This document shows positions 50,312 to 58,426 of a stretch of DNA of 64,000 bases, piece by piece. Each line of letters starts with the position of its first letter. Positions within the stretch are counted from its first letter, which is position 1. This DNA is from WJKK01 sp964638225 (GTDB lineage Bacteria > Patescibacteriota > WWE3 > UBA101185 > UBA10185), in contig CAZWYL010000003.1 in NCBI GenBank assembly GCA_964638225.1, positions 1-64,000 on the forward strand, given 5' to 3'. Below the pieces are notes generated by a model. It searched no databases, had not been told where the DNA came from, and was given only the letters and a program-made list of their open reading frames with translations. Made by a program: the position numbers and the translations under genes.

Positions 50312-51660
50312 CTTATCTAAAAAATAGATATGAAGAGAAATTAGCTGAGGAAAAGAAATTACTGGGGGATTATCGATTGGTTTTAGGCCTAGAGATTCAT
50401 ATGCATGTCAAAACAGGCAGAAAAATGTTTTGCACTTGTTCCATGGAAGATATTTACGACGCGGAGCCAAACACCAGAACCTGTCCGGTTTGTTTAGGAC
50501 TCCCCGGAGCCCTGCCGGTTCCTAACAAAGAGGCTATAGAAAAAACTCATATGTTAGGACTGGCTTTAAACTGCAAAATCAATAAAGACTCTCGTTTCGA
50601 CCGTAAACATTACTTTTATCCGGATTTGCCAAAAGGTTATCAGATCAGCCAATATAAGCAGCCTCTTTGCGGTAATGGTTTTTTAGAACTTCCTAGCGGA
50701 GTAAAAATAGATATTGAAAGAATTCATTTGGAAGAAGACACTGCTAAATCTTTTCATCACGGTTCAGAGACTTTAATAGATTTTAATAAATCAGGTATAC
50801 CTCTAATTGAGATGGTTACAAAGCCCACTATCTATAATGTTGCTGATGCTGTTGGATATGCCAGAGAGGTTCAAGAAATTGTAAGGTACCTTGATATTAG
50901 TGATGCAAATATGGAAATGGGCCAGCTCCGTATTGAGCCTAACATTTCCTTGCGCTCCTGGGCAGACCATAAAGAAGGGAGGCTTGCTGATTATAAAGTT
51001 GAGATCAAAAATATTAATTCCTTTAAATTTTTAGAAAAAGCTATTAAAGCAGAAATTCTTAGACAAAAAGCTATTCTTGATGCGGGGAAAAAACCAATTC
51101 AAGAAAACCGTGGGTTTGATGAATCCTCAGGGAAAACAGTTTCCCAGAGAAGTAAGGAAGAGGCAAAAGACTACCGTTATTTCCCGGAACCGGACATACC
51201 TCCCATGGAATTTAGTAATTCTTACGTTTCAGAATTGAGAAAAGATCTCCCCAATCTCCCGGAAAAAGTTAAGCAAGAACTTATAGAAGAATATGAACTG
51301 TCACGTCAGGAGGTGGAAGTAATTTTAAGTGAAAATTTAGCAGATTTACTAAAAGAAGTGGTAGAGAAGGACGTACCTAAAGAAAAAGCAGTCAATCTTT
51401 TAGTGAATAGACCGGAATATAGAGACTTATCTGCAGATGAATTTATAAAGCTTTGGGAGAAAGAAGAAGATAAAATTGAAGATACTTCAGAAATCAAGCA
51501 AGTCGTTTCATCTGTAATAGAAGAAAATCCAAAAGTAGTTGAGCAAATTCGTGAAGGAAAAGACTCCGCAAGGGAATATTTATTGGGACAGGTAATGAGA
51601 AAAACTAAAGGGAAAGCAGAACCTACTATAGCTAGAGGAATGATAGACAAGTTAATCTAG
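50308..51660 (+). CDS. gatB: Asp-tRNA(Asn)/Glu-tRNA(Gln) amidotransferase subunit B
   Basis: The kinase and tRNA-binding subunit. The 450 residues include LVLGLEIHMHVKTGRKMFC, zinc Cys pairs (CTC and CPVC in TCPVCLGLPGALPVPN), HYFYPDLPKGYQISQYKQP, DFNKSGIPLIEMVTKP and KDYRYFPEPDIPPM. The C-terminal YqeY-like tail ends KGKAEPTIARGMIDKLI. The presence of GatCAB suggests that Gln-tRNA, and perhaps Asn-tRNA, is made by amidation in this organism. Confidence 0.96.
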   Translation: MTYLKNRYEEKLAEEKKLLGDYRLVLGLEIHMHVKTGRKMFCTCSMEDIYDAEPNTRTCPVCLGLPGALPVPNKEAIEKTHMLGLALNCKINKDSRFDRKHYFYPDLPKGYQISQYKQPLCGNGFLELPSGVKIDIERIHLEEDTAKSFHHGSETLIDFNKSGIPLIEMVTKPTIYNVADAVGYAREVQEIVRYLDISDANMEMGQLRIEPNISLRSWADHKEGRLADYKVEIKNINSFKFLEKAIKAEILRQKAILDAGKKPIQENRGFDESSGKTVSQRSKEEAKDYRYFPEPDIPPMEFSNSYVSELRKDLPNLPEKVKQELIEEYELSRQEVEVILSENLADLLKEVVEKDVPKEKAVNLLVNRPEYRDLSADEFIKLWEKEEDKIEDTSEIKQVVSSVIEENPKVVEQIREGKDSAREYLLGQVMRKTKGKAEPTIARGMIDKLI

Positions 51661-51675
51661 GGGTTACACTTCAGC

Positions 51676-51704
51676 TTGAGAAACTACACTAAACCCAATA
51701 AGAT
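51676..51704 (+). promoter_or_regulatory. Promoter of polA
   Basis: TTGAGA at 51676-51681, a 17-nt spacer and TAAGAT at 51699-51704, then 6 nt to the GTG start. The spacer contains AAACCCAATAAG, which resembles, but does not equal, the motif before uvrA and uvrB. Confidence 0.5.
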
Positions 51705-51710
51705 AAGACT

Positions 51711-53540
51711 GTGGATTTAAAATTTGATCCAAACAACCCTGAATATGTACATGTCAAAACTTCAAAACAGGTAGAGGAAGCGTTAACGGAGTTGGAAAAG
51801 TCTCCCGTTATTGGCATAGATATTGAAGGTACCGGATTGGATCCTTATACAACTGAGATGCTTTTACTGCAGATAGGAACAGAGGAGGTAAGCTATATTT
51901 TTGATGCCCGCGAGCTGGATTTGAAAGCAATTCCAAGATTAAAAGCACTTCTAGAAAACCCCAAAAAAATTAAACTTCTCCATAATGCAAAATTTGACTA
52001 CAAGTTTATAAAGCTTCAGGCCGGGGCGAAACTCAACAATGTCTATGATTCCATGTTGGCAGGCGCGGTCTTAACCGCAGGTTTGACCGGCAAAAATCCA
52101 TCGCTTAAGGAGCTTACTTTAAAATACTGTGGCTTTGATATGGATAAGGGTGTACGAAAGAGTTTTCAAAATCATGTTGGAAGGATTACAGAAGCTCAGT
52201 TAAAATACTCCGCGCTTGACACCTTAGCCTTGTTTCCCATTTTTAAAGAACAGTTGAAGAGATTGAAACAAGAAAATCTTGTCAAAGTTGCTAAATTGGA
52301 GTTTGCAGCCACAGTAGTGGTGGGAGAAATGGAGCTAAGGGGGATTTTTATAGATGTTGAAAGGTGGAAAGAGGTTATAAGAAATTTAGAGGAAAAACGC
52401 GACGCTTACGCCAAAAAATTTCAAGAAGCAATTAAGCCCTATTACAATAGAAGATCTCAGGATTTATTCGGTAACTCTGTAGATATGATGAATATGAATT
52501 CACAGGTTCAGCTTATGGATTTGTTTAACAACCGTCTTAAACTTGATTTACCTTCGACTGGTGAAGGAATATTAAGAACTGTAGACCATCCGGTAGTGGA
52601 AATTTTACGTGACTACAGAAAATACGAGAAGTTAATTTCTGCTTTTGGAGAATCGCTCTTAGAGCAAGTCAATCCAGTTACCGGCAGATTACATCCCGAT
52701 TTTGACCAGATGGGGACAGCTACGGGAAGATTTTCTTGTAGAAATCCAAATCTACAACAAATACCTCGTAATTCAAAAGAGGCTCCTTTCAGAGAATTGT
52801 TTAATCCAGCTCCTGGATATAAATTAATCACGGCAGATTATTCCTCTTTCGAGATGCGCATTTTGGCTGATCTTTCAGGAGATGAGAAAATGATAAAGGC
52901 CTTAAAAGAAGGTCTAGACATTCATTCTTATACAGCTTCTCTAATGTTTGATGTTGACTACTATCCCAAGGAAGAATTTAAGAAAAAGAATCCAGGTTTA
53001 AGGCAAATTGCCAAGCCTATTGGTTTCGGCTTGATGTATGGGATGAGTTCGCGAGGACTTGCAGGACAATTAGGAGTATCTCCCGAAAAGGGTGAGGAGT
53101 ATATGGAGTTATATTTCAAGAGTTATCCGAGCGTACGTGAGTTTCTAGATGGACTTTCTGACAATGCTGTTAAGAATGGATGGAGTCAGACCCCGATGGG
53201 AAGAAAACGCTGGTATAAAAAGCTTTCACCCTCGGATCCAGATTATCGTCGAAAGATAGGTAGTATTAGAAGACAAGCCAAGAATCACCCCATTCAGGGA
53301 ACAAATGCAGATGCAATAAAATTTGCTTTTGTTTTTATTCAAAAGCATTTTGATAAAGGAGAATTTGATGGAGGGATAACGCATACAGTACATGACGAGA
53401 TTGTTTGTGAAGTACGAGAGGATCAGGCCGAGGAGTGGGCAAAAATTCAATCTCAAGAAATGGTTAGAGCCGCTGAGCTTTTTATAAAAAAGGTTCCTAT
53501 TGCCTCCGAACCCTTTATTGGTGACCTTTGGGAACACTAA
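51711..53540 (+). CDS. polA: DNA polymerase I with active 3'-5' exonuclease and no 5'-3' exonuclease
   Basis: A 609-residue Klenow-like enzyme. The proofreading domain has IGIDIEGTGLDPY (DxE), LLHNAKFDYKFI and LKYSALDTLALF, so all catalytic acids are kept. The polymerase domain has motif A ITADYSSFEMRILADLSGD, motif B RQIAKPIGFGLMYGMSSRG and motif C THTVHDEIVCE. The N-terminal FEN-like domain is absent, so RNA primer removal must use another nuclease. The start is GTG, placed by the nearby promoter and by the beginning of the domain. Confidence 0.95.
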   Translation: MDLKFDPNNPEYVHVKTSKQVEEALTELEKSPVIGIDIEGTGLDPYTTEMLLLQIGTEEVSYIFDARELDLKAIPRLKALLENPKKIKLLHNAKFDYKFIKLQAGAKLNNVYDSMLAGAVLTAGLTGKNPSLKELTLKYCGFDMDKGVRKSFQNHVGRITEAQLKYSALDTLALFPIFKEQLKRLKQENLVKVAKLEFAATVVVGEMELRGIFIDVERWKEVIRNLEEKRDAYAKKFQEAIKPYYNRRSQDLFGNSVDMMNMNSQVQLMDLFNNRLKLDLPSTGEGILRTVDHPVVEILRDYRKYEKLISAFGESLLEQVNPVTGRLHPDFDQMGTATGRFSCRNPNLQQIPRNSKEAPFRELFNPAPGYKLITADYSSFEMRILADLSGDEKMIKALKEGLDIHSYTASLMFDVDYYPKEEFKKKNPGLRQIAKPIGFGLMYGMSSRGLAGQLGVSPEKGEEYMELYFKSYPSVREFLDGLSDNAVKNGWSQTPMGRKRWYKKLSPSDPDYRRKIGSIRRQAKNHPIQGTNADAIKFAFVFIQKHFDKGEFDGGITHTVHDEIVCEVREDQAEEWAKIQSQEMVRAAELFIKKVPIASEPFIGDLWEH

Positions 53541-53582
53541 CAAATAGCTGTATTTAAAATTTACCCTTGCTATTATAGGATT

Positions 53583-53663
53583 ATGTTAATTGGAGAGATA
53601 ATAGAGGCAATAGTTGGTTCCATTGTTGGCAGCATGCTCGCGATTTTAGAGGCCTTTAACTAG
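53583..53663 (+). CDS. Possible 26-residue hydrophobic peptide
   Basis: A short frame encodes a peptide with the pattern IIEAIVGSIVGSMLAILEA. This is a single hydrophobic helix with a Gly-x-x-x-Gly spacing typical of helix packing in membranes. A TATTATAGGAT stretch just before the ATG could be a -10 element. There is no homologue I recognise, and a random frame of this length is not unlikely. It is reported because the composition is unlike the surrounding noncoding DNA. Confidence 0.3.
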   Translation: MLIGEIIEAIVGSIVGSMLAILEAFN

Positions 53664-53806
53664 GTTATCGGTCAAAAAATAAGCACAATACTCCTGAATT
53701 TTAATTTGACCTGTTTCTGTTATGTCGACTTTTGTTTTCCCACAATTTCTAGATTTTACTTTCCTCTTTATTTAAAGGCTCTGTTACTTGGGGATTATCA
53801 CACAAC

Positions 53807-53834
53807 TTGCTTAACTGCTAAAAGATGATAAAAT
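53807..53834 (+). promoter_or_regulatory. Promoter of the ClpE-like gene
   Basis: TTGCTT at 53807-53812, a 16-nt spacer, TAAAAT at 53829-53834, then 6 nt to the ATG. I see no CtsR or CIRCE operator. Confidence 0.5.
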
Positions 53835-53840
53835 TTACTC

Positions 53841-55931
53841 ATGGTAGTTTGTCAGAAATGCGGTCAAAGACCCGCAGTTATTTCAACAACAAAAATAGTC
53901 AATGGTAAACCGGTTTACATGGCTTTATGCGAGGTTTGCTTCAAGAAACTTCAAAAAGAAACCACTTCCACTTCTATATTAGACAAGTTTGGCCAGGATT
54001 TAACCGAAATGGCCAAGGAAGATAAGTTGGATCCGGTTATTGGACGCAGACAGGAGATTGAAAGGGTAATTCACGTACTATCCCGCAGAACAAAAAATAA
54101 TCCTGTATTAATAGGTGATCCTGGAGTAGGGAAAACCGCAATAGCTGAAGGGCTAGCTCAGATGATTGTGGGTGGTAAAGTTCCGGAACCCTTAAGAGGC
54201 AAAAGAGTTTTTGCTTTGGATTTAGCTTCAATAGTAGCGGGAACGACCCATCGAGGTATGTTTGAAAAAAGATTAAAAGACGTTATCGACGAGATAATAA
54301 AAGCTCAAGGTCAAATAATTCTTTTTGTTGATGAGTTGCATACAGTAGTTGGTACGGGTTCATCTGCCGACGGCTCCATGGATGCTGCAAATATCTTAAA
54401 GCCTGCATTAGCAAGAGGTGAACTTCAGATGGTGGGGGCTACAACTATTGATGAATACAGAAAGTATATAGAAAAAGATGCAGCTCTCGAGCGAAGATTT
54501 CAGCCTATTATGGTGGAGGAGCCAACAATTGACGACACCACTCAAATTTTAAGAGGATTAAGAGAGCGTTACGAAGAACATCATAAAGTTAAAATAACCG
54601 ACAATGCTCTTGAGACAGCCTCCAGAATGTCAGACCGCTACATTAGTGATCGATTTTTGCCAGACAAGGCTATTGATCTTATGGATGAAGCGGGTGCCTT
54701 AGTTCGTCTATCCCAGGTTAAAGAGCCGGATAATTTAAAACAGGTAAATGAGAGTTTAACAAACATTAAAAGAGCTTTACGGGATGAAGATCTTTCGGAT
54801 GATAAAAGGACCGAATTAGAGGCTGAGGAAGAGGAGCTGTCTAAAGTTAAAGACGAGCTGGTTGAGATATGGACTAAGACCAAGTTAGAAGAAATTCCAA
54901 ATGTTACCGAAGAAGATATTATGAAAATAGTCTCTAGGAGTACCGGTATTCCTTTAGAGCGCCTGAGCATAGAAGAGAAGGAGAAACTTATGAATCTGGA
55001 GAATTTGATTCATGAGCGATTGGTTAATCAAGATGAGGCGGTTGGTGTAATTTCTGAGGCTATTCGCAGAGCGCGTGCTGGATTAAAAGACCCTAACAGG
55101 CCTATTGGAGCGTTTTTGTTTTTGGGGCCAACTGGTGTAGGAAAAACTGAGTTGTGTAAAGCGTTGGCTGAGGTTCTATATGGAGATGAGGATATGATGG
55201 TTCGTTTGGATATGAGTGAATATATGGAGAGACATTCAGTAAGCAAGATGCTGGGAGCGCCTCCAGGATATGTGGGCTATGATCAAGGTGGGAACTTAAC
55301 AGAAATTGTACGCAGGAAACCTTTCTCTATAATTTTACTAGACGAGGTTGAAAAGGCTCATCCTGATGTGTTTAATGCACTGCTTCAAATAATGGAAGAC
55401 GGTAGATTGACAGATAGTAAAGGCAGAACTGTAGATTTTAAAAATACTATATTGATTATGACTTCAAATGCTGGTTCAGAGGTTTTAAAGCGATCTATTA
55501 TAGGTTTTGATCAAAAGGGTACAGATAAAAGTAAAAATATGCATGATTATAAGGCTCGGGTGGAGAAAATACTGAAAGATACTTTTAAGCCGGAATTCTT
55601 AAACAGAATAGATGAAACGGTAATTTTCACTACTTTGGATGAGCATGATATTAAGAAAATTTCTTATAAATTGCTTGAAAACACTCAAGAGCTTCTAGAT
55701 GAGCATAATATCGAGATGTCCTTAGATGAAGCAGCAATAGATTATCTGGTAAAGGAAGGTACTAGCGAGGAATATGGCGCACGCCCATTAAGAAGGCTTA
55801 TACAGAAGGAATTGGAGAACGTTTTATCCGGAAAAATTATATCCGGCGAGTTAAAGGATGGGGGTAGTGTTACTGTTACCGCGGATAAAGAGGGTTTGGT
55901 TATTAAGGTTAAATCCCGAGTAAAAGTCTAA
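53841..55931 (+). CDS. ClpE/ClpC-type AAA+ unfoldase with N-terminal zinc finger
   Basis: A two-ring Hsp100 ATPase of 696 residues. It begins with a Cys4 zinc finger (CQKCGQRP and CEVCFKKL, residues 4-37) in place of the usual Clp N domain, which is the hallmark of ClpE. AAA-1 has Walker A LIGDPGVGKTAIAEGLA and Walker B IILFVDELHTVVG. A short middle coiled coil is at about 290-345. AAA-2 has LFLGPTGVGKTELCKALAE and IILLDEVEKAHPDVFNALL. The C-terminal D2-small domain ends with YGARPLRRLIQKELEN. The M-domain is short as in ClpC/ClpE, not long as in ClpB. No ClpP-docking loop was checked with certainty. It is probably a protease partner. Confidence 0.9.
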   Translation: MVVCQKCGQRPAVISTTKIVNGKPVYMALCEVCFKKLQKETTSTSILDKFGQDLTEMAKEDKLDPVIGRRQEIERVIHVLSRRTKNNPVLIGDPGVGKTAIAEGLAQMIVGGKVPEPLRGKRVFALDLASIVAGTTHRGMFEKRLKDVIDEIIKAQGQIILFVDELHTVVGTGSSADGSMDAANILKPALARGELQMVGATTIDEYRKYIEKDAALERRFQPIMVEEPTIDDTTQILRGLRERYEEHHKVKITDNALETASRMSDRYISDRFLPDKAIDLMDEAGALVRLSQVKEPDNLKQVNESLTNIKRALRDEDLSDDKRTELEAEEEELSKVKDELVEIWTKTKLEEIPNVTEEDIMKIVSRSTGIPLERLSIEEKEKLMNLENLIHERLVNQDEAVGVISEAIRRARAGLKDPNRPIGAFLFLGPTGVGKTELCKALAEVLYGDEDMMVRLDMSEYMERHSVSKMLGAPPGYVGYDQGGNLTEIVRRKPFSIILLDEVEKAHPDVFNALLQIMEDGRLTDSKGRTVDFKNTILIMTSNAGSEVLKRSIIGFDQKGTDKSKNMHDYKARVEKILKDTFKPEFLNRIDETVIFTTLDEHDIKKISYKLLENTQELLDEHNIEMSLDEAAIDYLVKEGTSEEYGARPLRRLIQKELENVLSGKIISGELKDGGSVTVTADKEGLVIKVKSRVKV

Positions 55932-55997
55932 GGAGAAAGGACAGAGAATCGGAAAAATTGAAATTTTTTCAAAATTCTGATAATCTTCTAAGGCGTT

Positions 55998-56339
55998 ATG
56001 GCAATGAAATTTGATGCATCAAAATTAGATCATATGGAAACCTTTCACGTAGGAGACACTGTTCGTGTTCATTATAAGATCAGAGAAGGGGAGAAAACTA
56101 GAATCCAGCCTTATGAAGGTATAGTGATTTCTATTAAGGGTTCGGATATTTCCAGGACTTTTACTGTGAGAAGGATCGGAGCCCATTCGGTGCCTGTGGA
56201 AAGAATTTTCCCAGTACATTCTCCAAATATTTCTAAATTGGAAGTAGTGAAATCCGGTAAGGTGAGAAGAGCCAAGCTTTATTACTTGAGAGATAAAACC
56301 GGAAGAGCTGCTACCAGAATAAAACGACGTTCAGAATAA
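55998..56339 (+). CDS. rplS: 50S ribosomal protein L19
   Basis: A 113-residue protein at the subunit interface. The sequence FHVGDTVRVHYKIREGEKTR, then IQPYEGIVISIKGSDISRTF and TVRRIGAHSVPVERIFPVHS, is diagnostic. The C-terminus is basic (RRAKLYYLRDKTGRAATRIK). It starts 66 nt after clpE. trmD, its common neighbour, is absent. Confidence 0.96.
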   Translation: MAMKFDASKLDHMETFHVGDTVRVHYKIREGEKTRIQPYEGIVISIKGSDISRTFTVRRIGAHSVPVERIFPVHSPNISKLEVVKSGKVRRAKLYYLRDKTGRAATRIKRRSE

Positions 56340-56414
56340 ATCGGTATAAGTTTTACTTTAACTTTTTACGAGTTCCTCCATTCCTAATTCTTGTGCTACA
56401 ATCAGATTATTCCT

Positions 56415-57812
56415 ATGAAAATGGATAATTTAGATAATGTTTTTAGAGCTTATGATATTCGAGGTAAATGTCCCGAGGAATTAGATAAGGAATTTTTCTA
56501 CTTGCTTGGAAAAGCTTATGCAACAAAATTTAAGCCCACTTCGGTTGTTGTGGGAAATGACATGCGTCCTGAGAGTTTTAATTTCAAGCAAAGTCTCACC
56601 AGAGGGCTAATTGAGTCGGGGTGTAATGTTACCGATATCGATGAGATAGGAACAGAGATGCTTTATTTTACTGTTGGGGAGTATTCGGCACTCTATGATG
56701 GGGGTTTAGTTATAACTGCTTCACATAATCCGATCGGTTGGAATGGGTGTAAGTTGGTAGCTCGAAATAGTAAGCCTATTGGCAAAGCCTCCGGTCTTTG
56801 GGATCTTAAGGAAATTATCAAGAGCAGCGCTTATGAGAAGGTTTCGGATAGTCCCGGCGATCTTTCTGATTATTATGTGTATCCCGATTTTAAAAAGAAG
56901 GTGCTGTCTTTTTTGAATTCAGATGAAGCACGTGATTTAAAAATTGTGGTCGATGCAGGAAATGGCATGGGAGGTAAAATTTTTGATTATGTTTTTGGAG
57001 ACTTGGATTTAAGTGTTACGCGAATGTATTTTGTTCCCAATGGCCTTTTCCCTAATCATATTCCCGATCCAATGAAAGAAGAGAATGTGAGGGAGCTTAG
57101 AAAACGTGTTTTGGAGGAGAAGGCGGATTTTGGAATTGCCATAGATGGGGATGCCGACCGAGTATTTTTTATTGATAAAAAGGGCAGAAAGCCCAATGGA
57201 GTTTATTTGGGTGTTTTGTTGGCAAGATATTTGTTGAAAAACAGCGAAAATAAAAAGATAATACATGACCCCAGAATTACCTGGCCTTTTGAAAAAGAGG
57301 CTGAGAAATTGGGCGCGCAGACTTTTAAAGCTGTGGCAGGCCATTCGTATTTTAAGGAGAAGATGGCTGAGAAGAAAGCTTTATTCGGGGCAGAGGCCAG
57401 TTCTCATTTTTATTATAAAAAATTTTATAATTGTGACAGTGGAATGGTAACTATTGCTTTGGTGCTGCAGATGTATTTTGAAGGTTTTGAGTTAACGGAA
57501 GCTGTTGATGAGCTTTTTGAGAAGTATCCTAATTCAGGTGAGGTTAATTATCAGGTGAGTGATCCGGATAGGATTTTTAGGGAGATTGAACATTATTATA
57601 AGGACTTAGGCGCAGAAATTAGCCATATTGATGGTCTTTCCGTAGGTTTTAAGGATTGGCGTTCTAATTTGAGAAGATCTAACACTCAACCTTTGGTTAG
57701 GTTAAATTTGGAGGGAATAAGCAGAGAGATTGTGGTCGAAAAGTTCAAGGAAGTTGAGTCTTTAATTGACAGCCCAAGAGATAATTCTCCATCTTTACCT
57801 GAGTTGAGTTAA
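56415..57812 (+). CDS. Phosphomannomutase/phosphoglucomutase
   Basis: An alpha-D-phosphohexomutase of 465 residues that interconverts hexose 1- and 6-phosphates. FRAYDIRGKCPEEL is at the start. The active Ser is in LVITASHNPIGWNGCK and the metal loop is IAIDGDADRVFFIDKKG. The sugar loop is GAEASSHFYYK, a variant of the usual GExSGH motif. The phosphate-binding end is RRSNTQPLVRLNLE. The ATG at 56415 is chosen over an upstream TTG (56391) because a TACAAT -10 box lies within that extension. It may feed galU and surface-sugar synthesis. Confidence 0.9.
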   Translation: MKMDNLDNVFRAYDIRGKCPEELDKEFFYLLGKAYATKFKPTSVVVGNDMRPESFNFKQSLTRGLIESGCNVTDIDEIGTEMLYFTVGEYSALYDGGLVITASHNPIGWNGCKLVARNSKPIGKASGLWDLKEIIKSSAYEKVSDSPGDLSDYYVYPDFKKKVLSFLNSDEARDLKIVVDAGNGMGGKIFDYVFGDLDLSVTRMYFVPNGLFPNHIPDPMKEENVRELRKRVLEEKADFGIAIDGDADRVFFIDKKGRKPNGVYLGVLLARYLLKNSENKKIIHDPRITWPFEKEAEKLGAQTFKAVAGHSYFKEKMAEKKALFGAEASSHFYYKKFYNCDSGMVTIALVLQMYFEGFELTEAVDELFEKYPNSGEVNYQVSDPDRIFREIEHYYKDLGAEISHIDGLSVGFKDWRSNLRRSNTQPLVRLNLEGISREIVVEKFKEVESLIDSPRDNSPSLPELS

Positions 57813-58061
57813 GTTGGACGGGTAGTGTATCCAGTTTTATTGCGAGTTTTAGAAATAATTAATCCTTATGAGCTTTATGAAGAAAACAAAGTAAAGAGAT
57901 TAAGATAGGGGTGGTAAATAAGACTAAAGGTTGGTGAGGGTGGAGGCAGTTGCTCACTTTGTTCGCACTGCATCCAAAACCACTAAGCTCTTCTTCACTT
58001 CGTTCAGAATAGCTAGTGTATTGTAGGATCGAACCAAGGTTCGATTTTCCACTTTCATAAT
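57813..58061. other. Intergenic stretch with tRNA-like fragment and hairpins
   Basis: No gene is visible. TGGTGAGGGTGGAGG at 57932-57946 is an exact 15-nt copy of the 3' end (with CCA) of the tRNA-Lys gene at 58098. Next to it an imperfect hairpin pairs 57942-57950 with 57967-57975. A perfect 8-bp palindrome ATCGAACC-AA-GGTTCGAT lies at 58028-58045. These could be a relic of a second tRNA gene, or of an attachment-site duplication. Confidence 0.5.
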
Positions 58062-58096
58062 AAAAAAGCACTCCACCTGAGGTGAACTGCTTTTTT
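58062..58096. terminator. Terminator after tRNA-Lys
   Basis: AAAAAAGCA (58062-58070) pairs with TGCTTTTTT (58088-58096). CACCT and GGTG extend the stem inside, with two mismatches. It reads as an intrinsic terminator for the minus-strand tRNA-Lys and could also end plus-strand transcripts from the mutase gene. Confidence 0.75.
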
Positions 58097-58097
58097 A

Positions 58098-58172
58098 TGG
58101 TGAGGGTGGAGGGAATCGAACCCACGACACACTGGTTAAAAGCCAGTTGCTCTACCACTGAGCTACACCCCC
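58098..58172 (-). tRNA. tRNA-Lys (anticodon TTT)
   Basis: Minus strand: acceptor GGGGGTG pairs with CACCCTC (one G-T). The anticodon stem ACTGG/CCAGT encloses CTTTTAA (anticodon TTT). The ACCA end is encoded. The T stem GTGGG/CCCTC has a T-T mismatch at its second pair, which is unusual for a functional tRNA. It decodes AAA and AAG. Confidence 0.9.
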
Positions 58173-58229
58173 AAGCAAATCAAGTAAACACCGTTACCAA
58201 AAGTAACTGAGATATTATACAATATCCTT

Positions 58230-58412
58230 ATGTTTTCATCCAAAAGACAACATAGGGAAAGTAAAATCTACCTGTTTTGGCTTGGAGTCTTAATTTTAGT
58301 TGCCCTTTTGGTGGTTTTTATTCTCATCTACAGGGCAAGGGAAACAGATCTCTACTTTTCTTTTTCTCAACAAAACACATCTTTATTTTATTATACCTAT
58401 AAAGTTTGTTAA
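58230..58412 (+). CDS. Possible small membrane protein upstream of ileS
   Basis: A 60-codon frame encodes a basic N-terminus (FSSKRQHRESK), one clear membrane helix (IYLFWLGVLILVALLVVFIL) and a short tail. A TACAAT box ends 6 nt before its ATG, as at confirmed genes in this window, and it stands alone between tRNA-Lys and ileS. No family is recognised. The regular basic-then-hydrophobic layout supports a real protein, but the evidence is limited. Confidence 0.45.
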   Translation: MFSSKRQHRESKIYLFWLGVLILVALLVVFILIYRARETDLYFSFSQQNTSLFYYTYKVC

Positions 58413-58426
58413 TATATCCAACATAT

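Larger units (their letters stand above)
53541..53840. other. 300-nt spacer between polA and the ClpE-like gene
   Basis: Besides one 26-codon ORF (53583-53663) and the clpE promoter near its right end, I see no RNA gene, repeat or further coding sequence in this AT-rich stretch. Confidence 0.5.
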
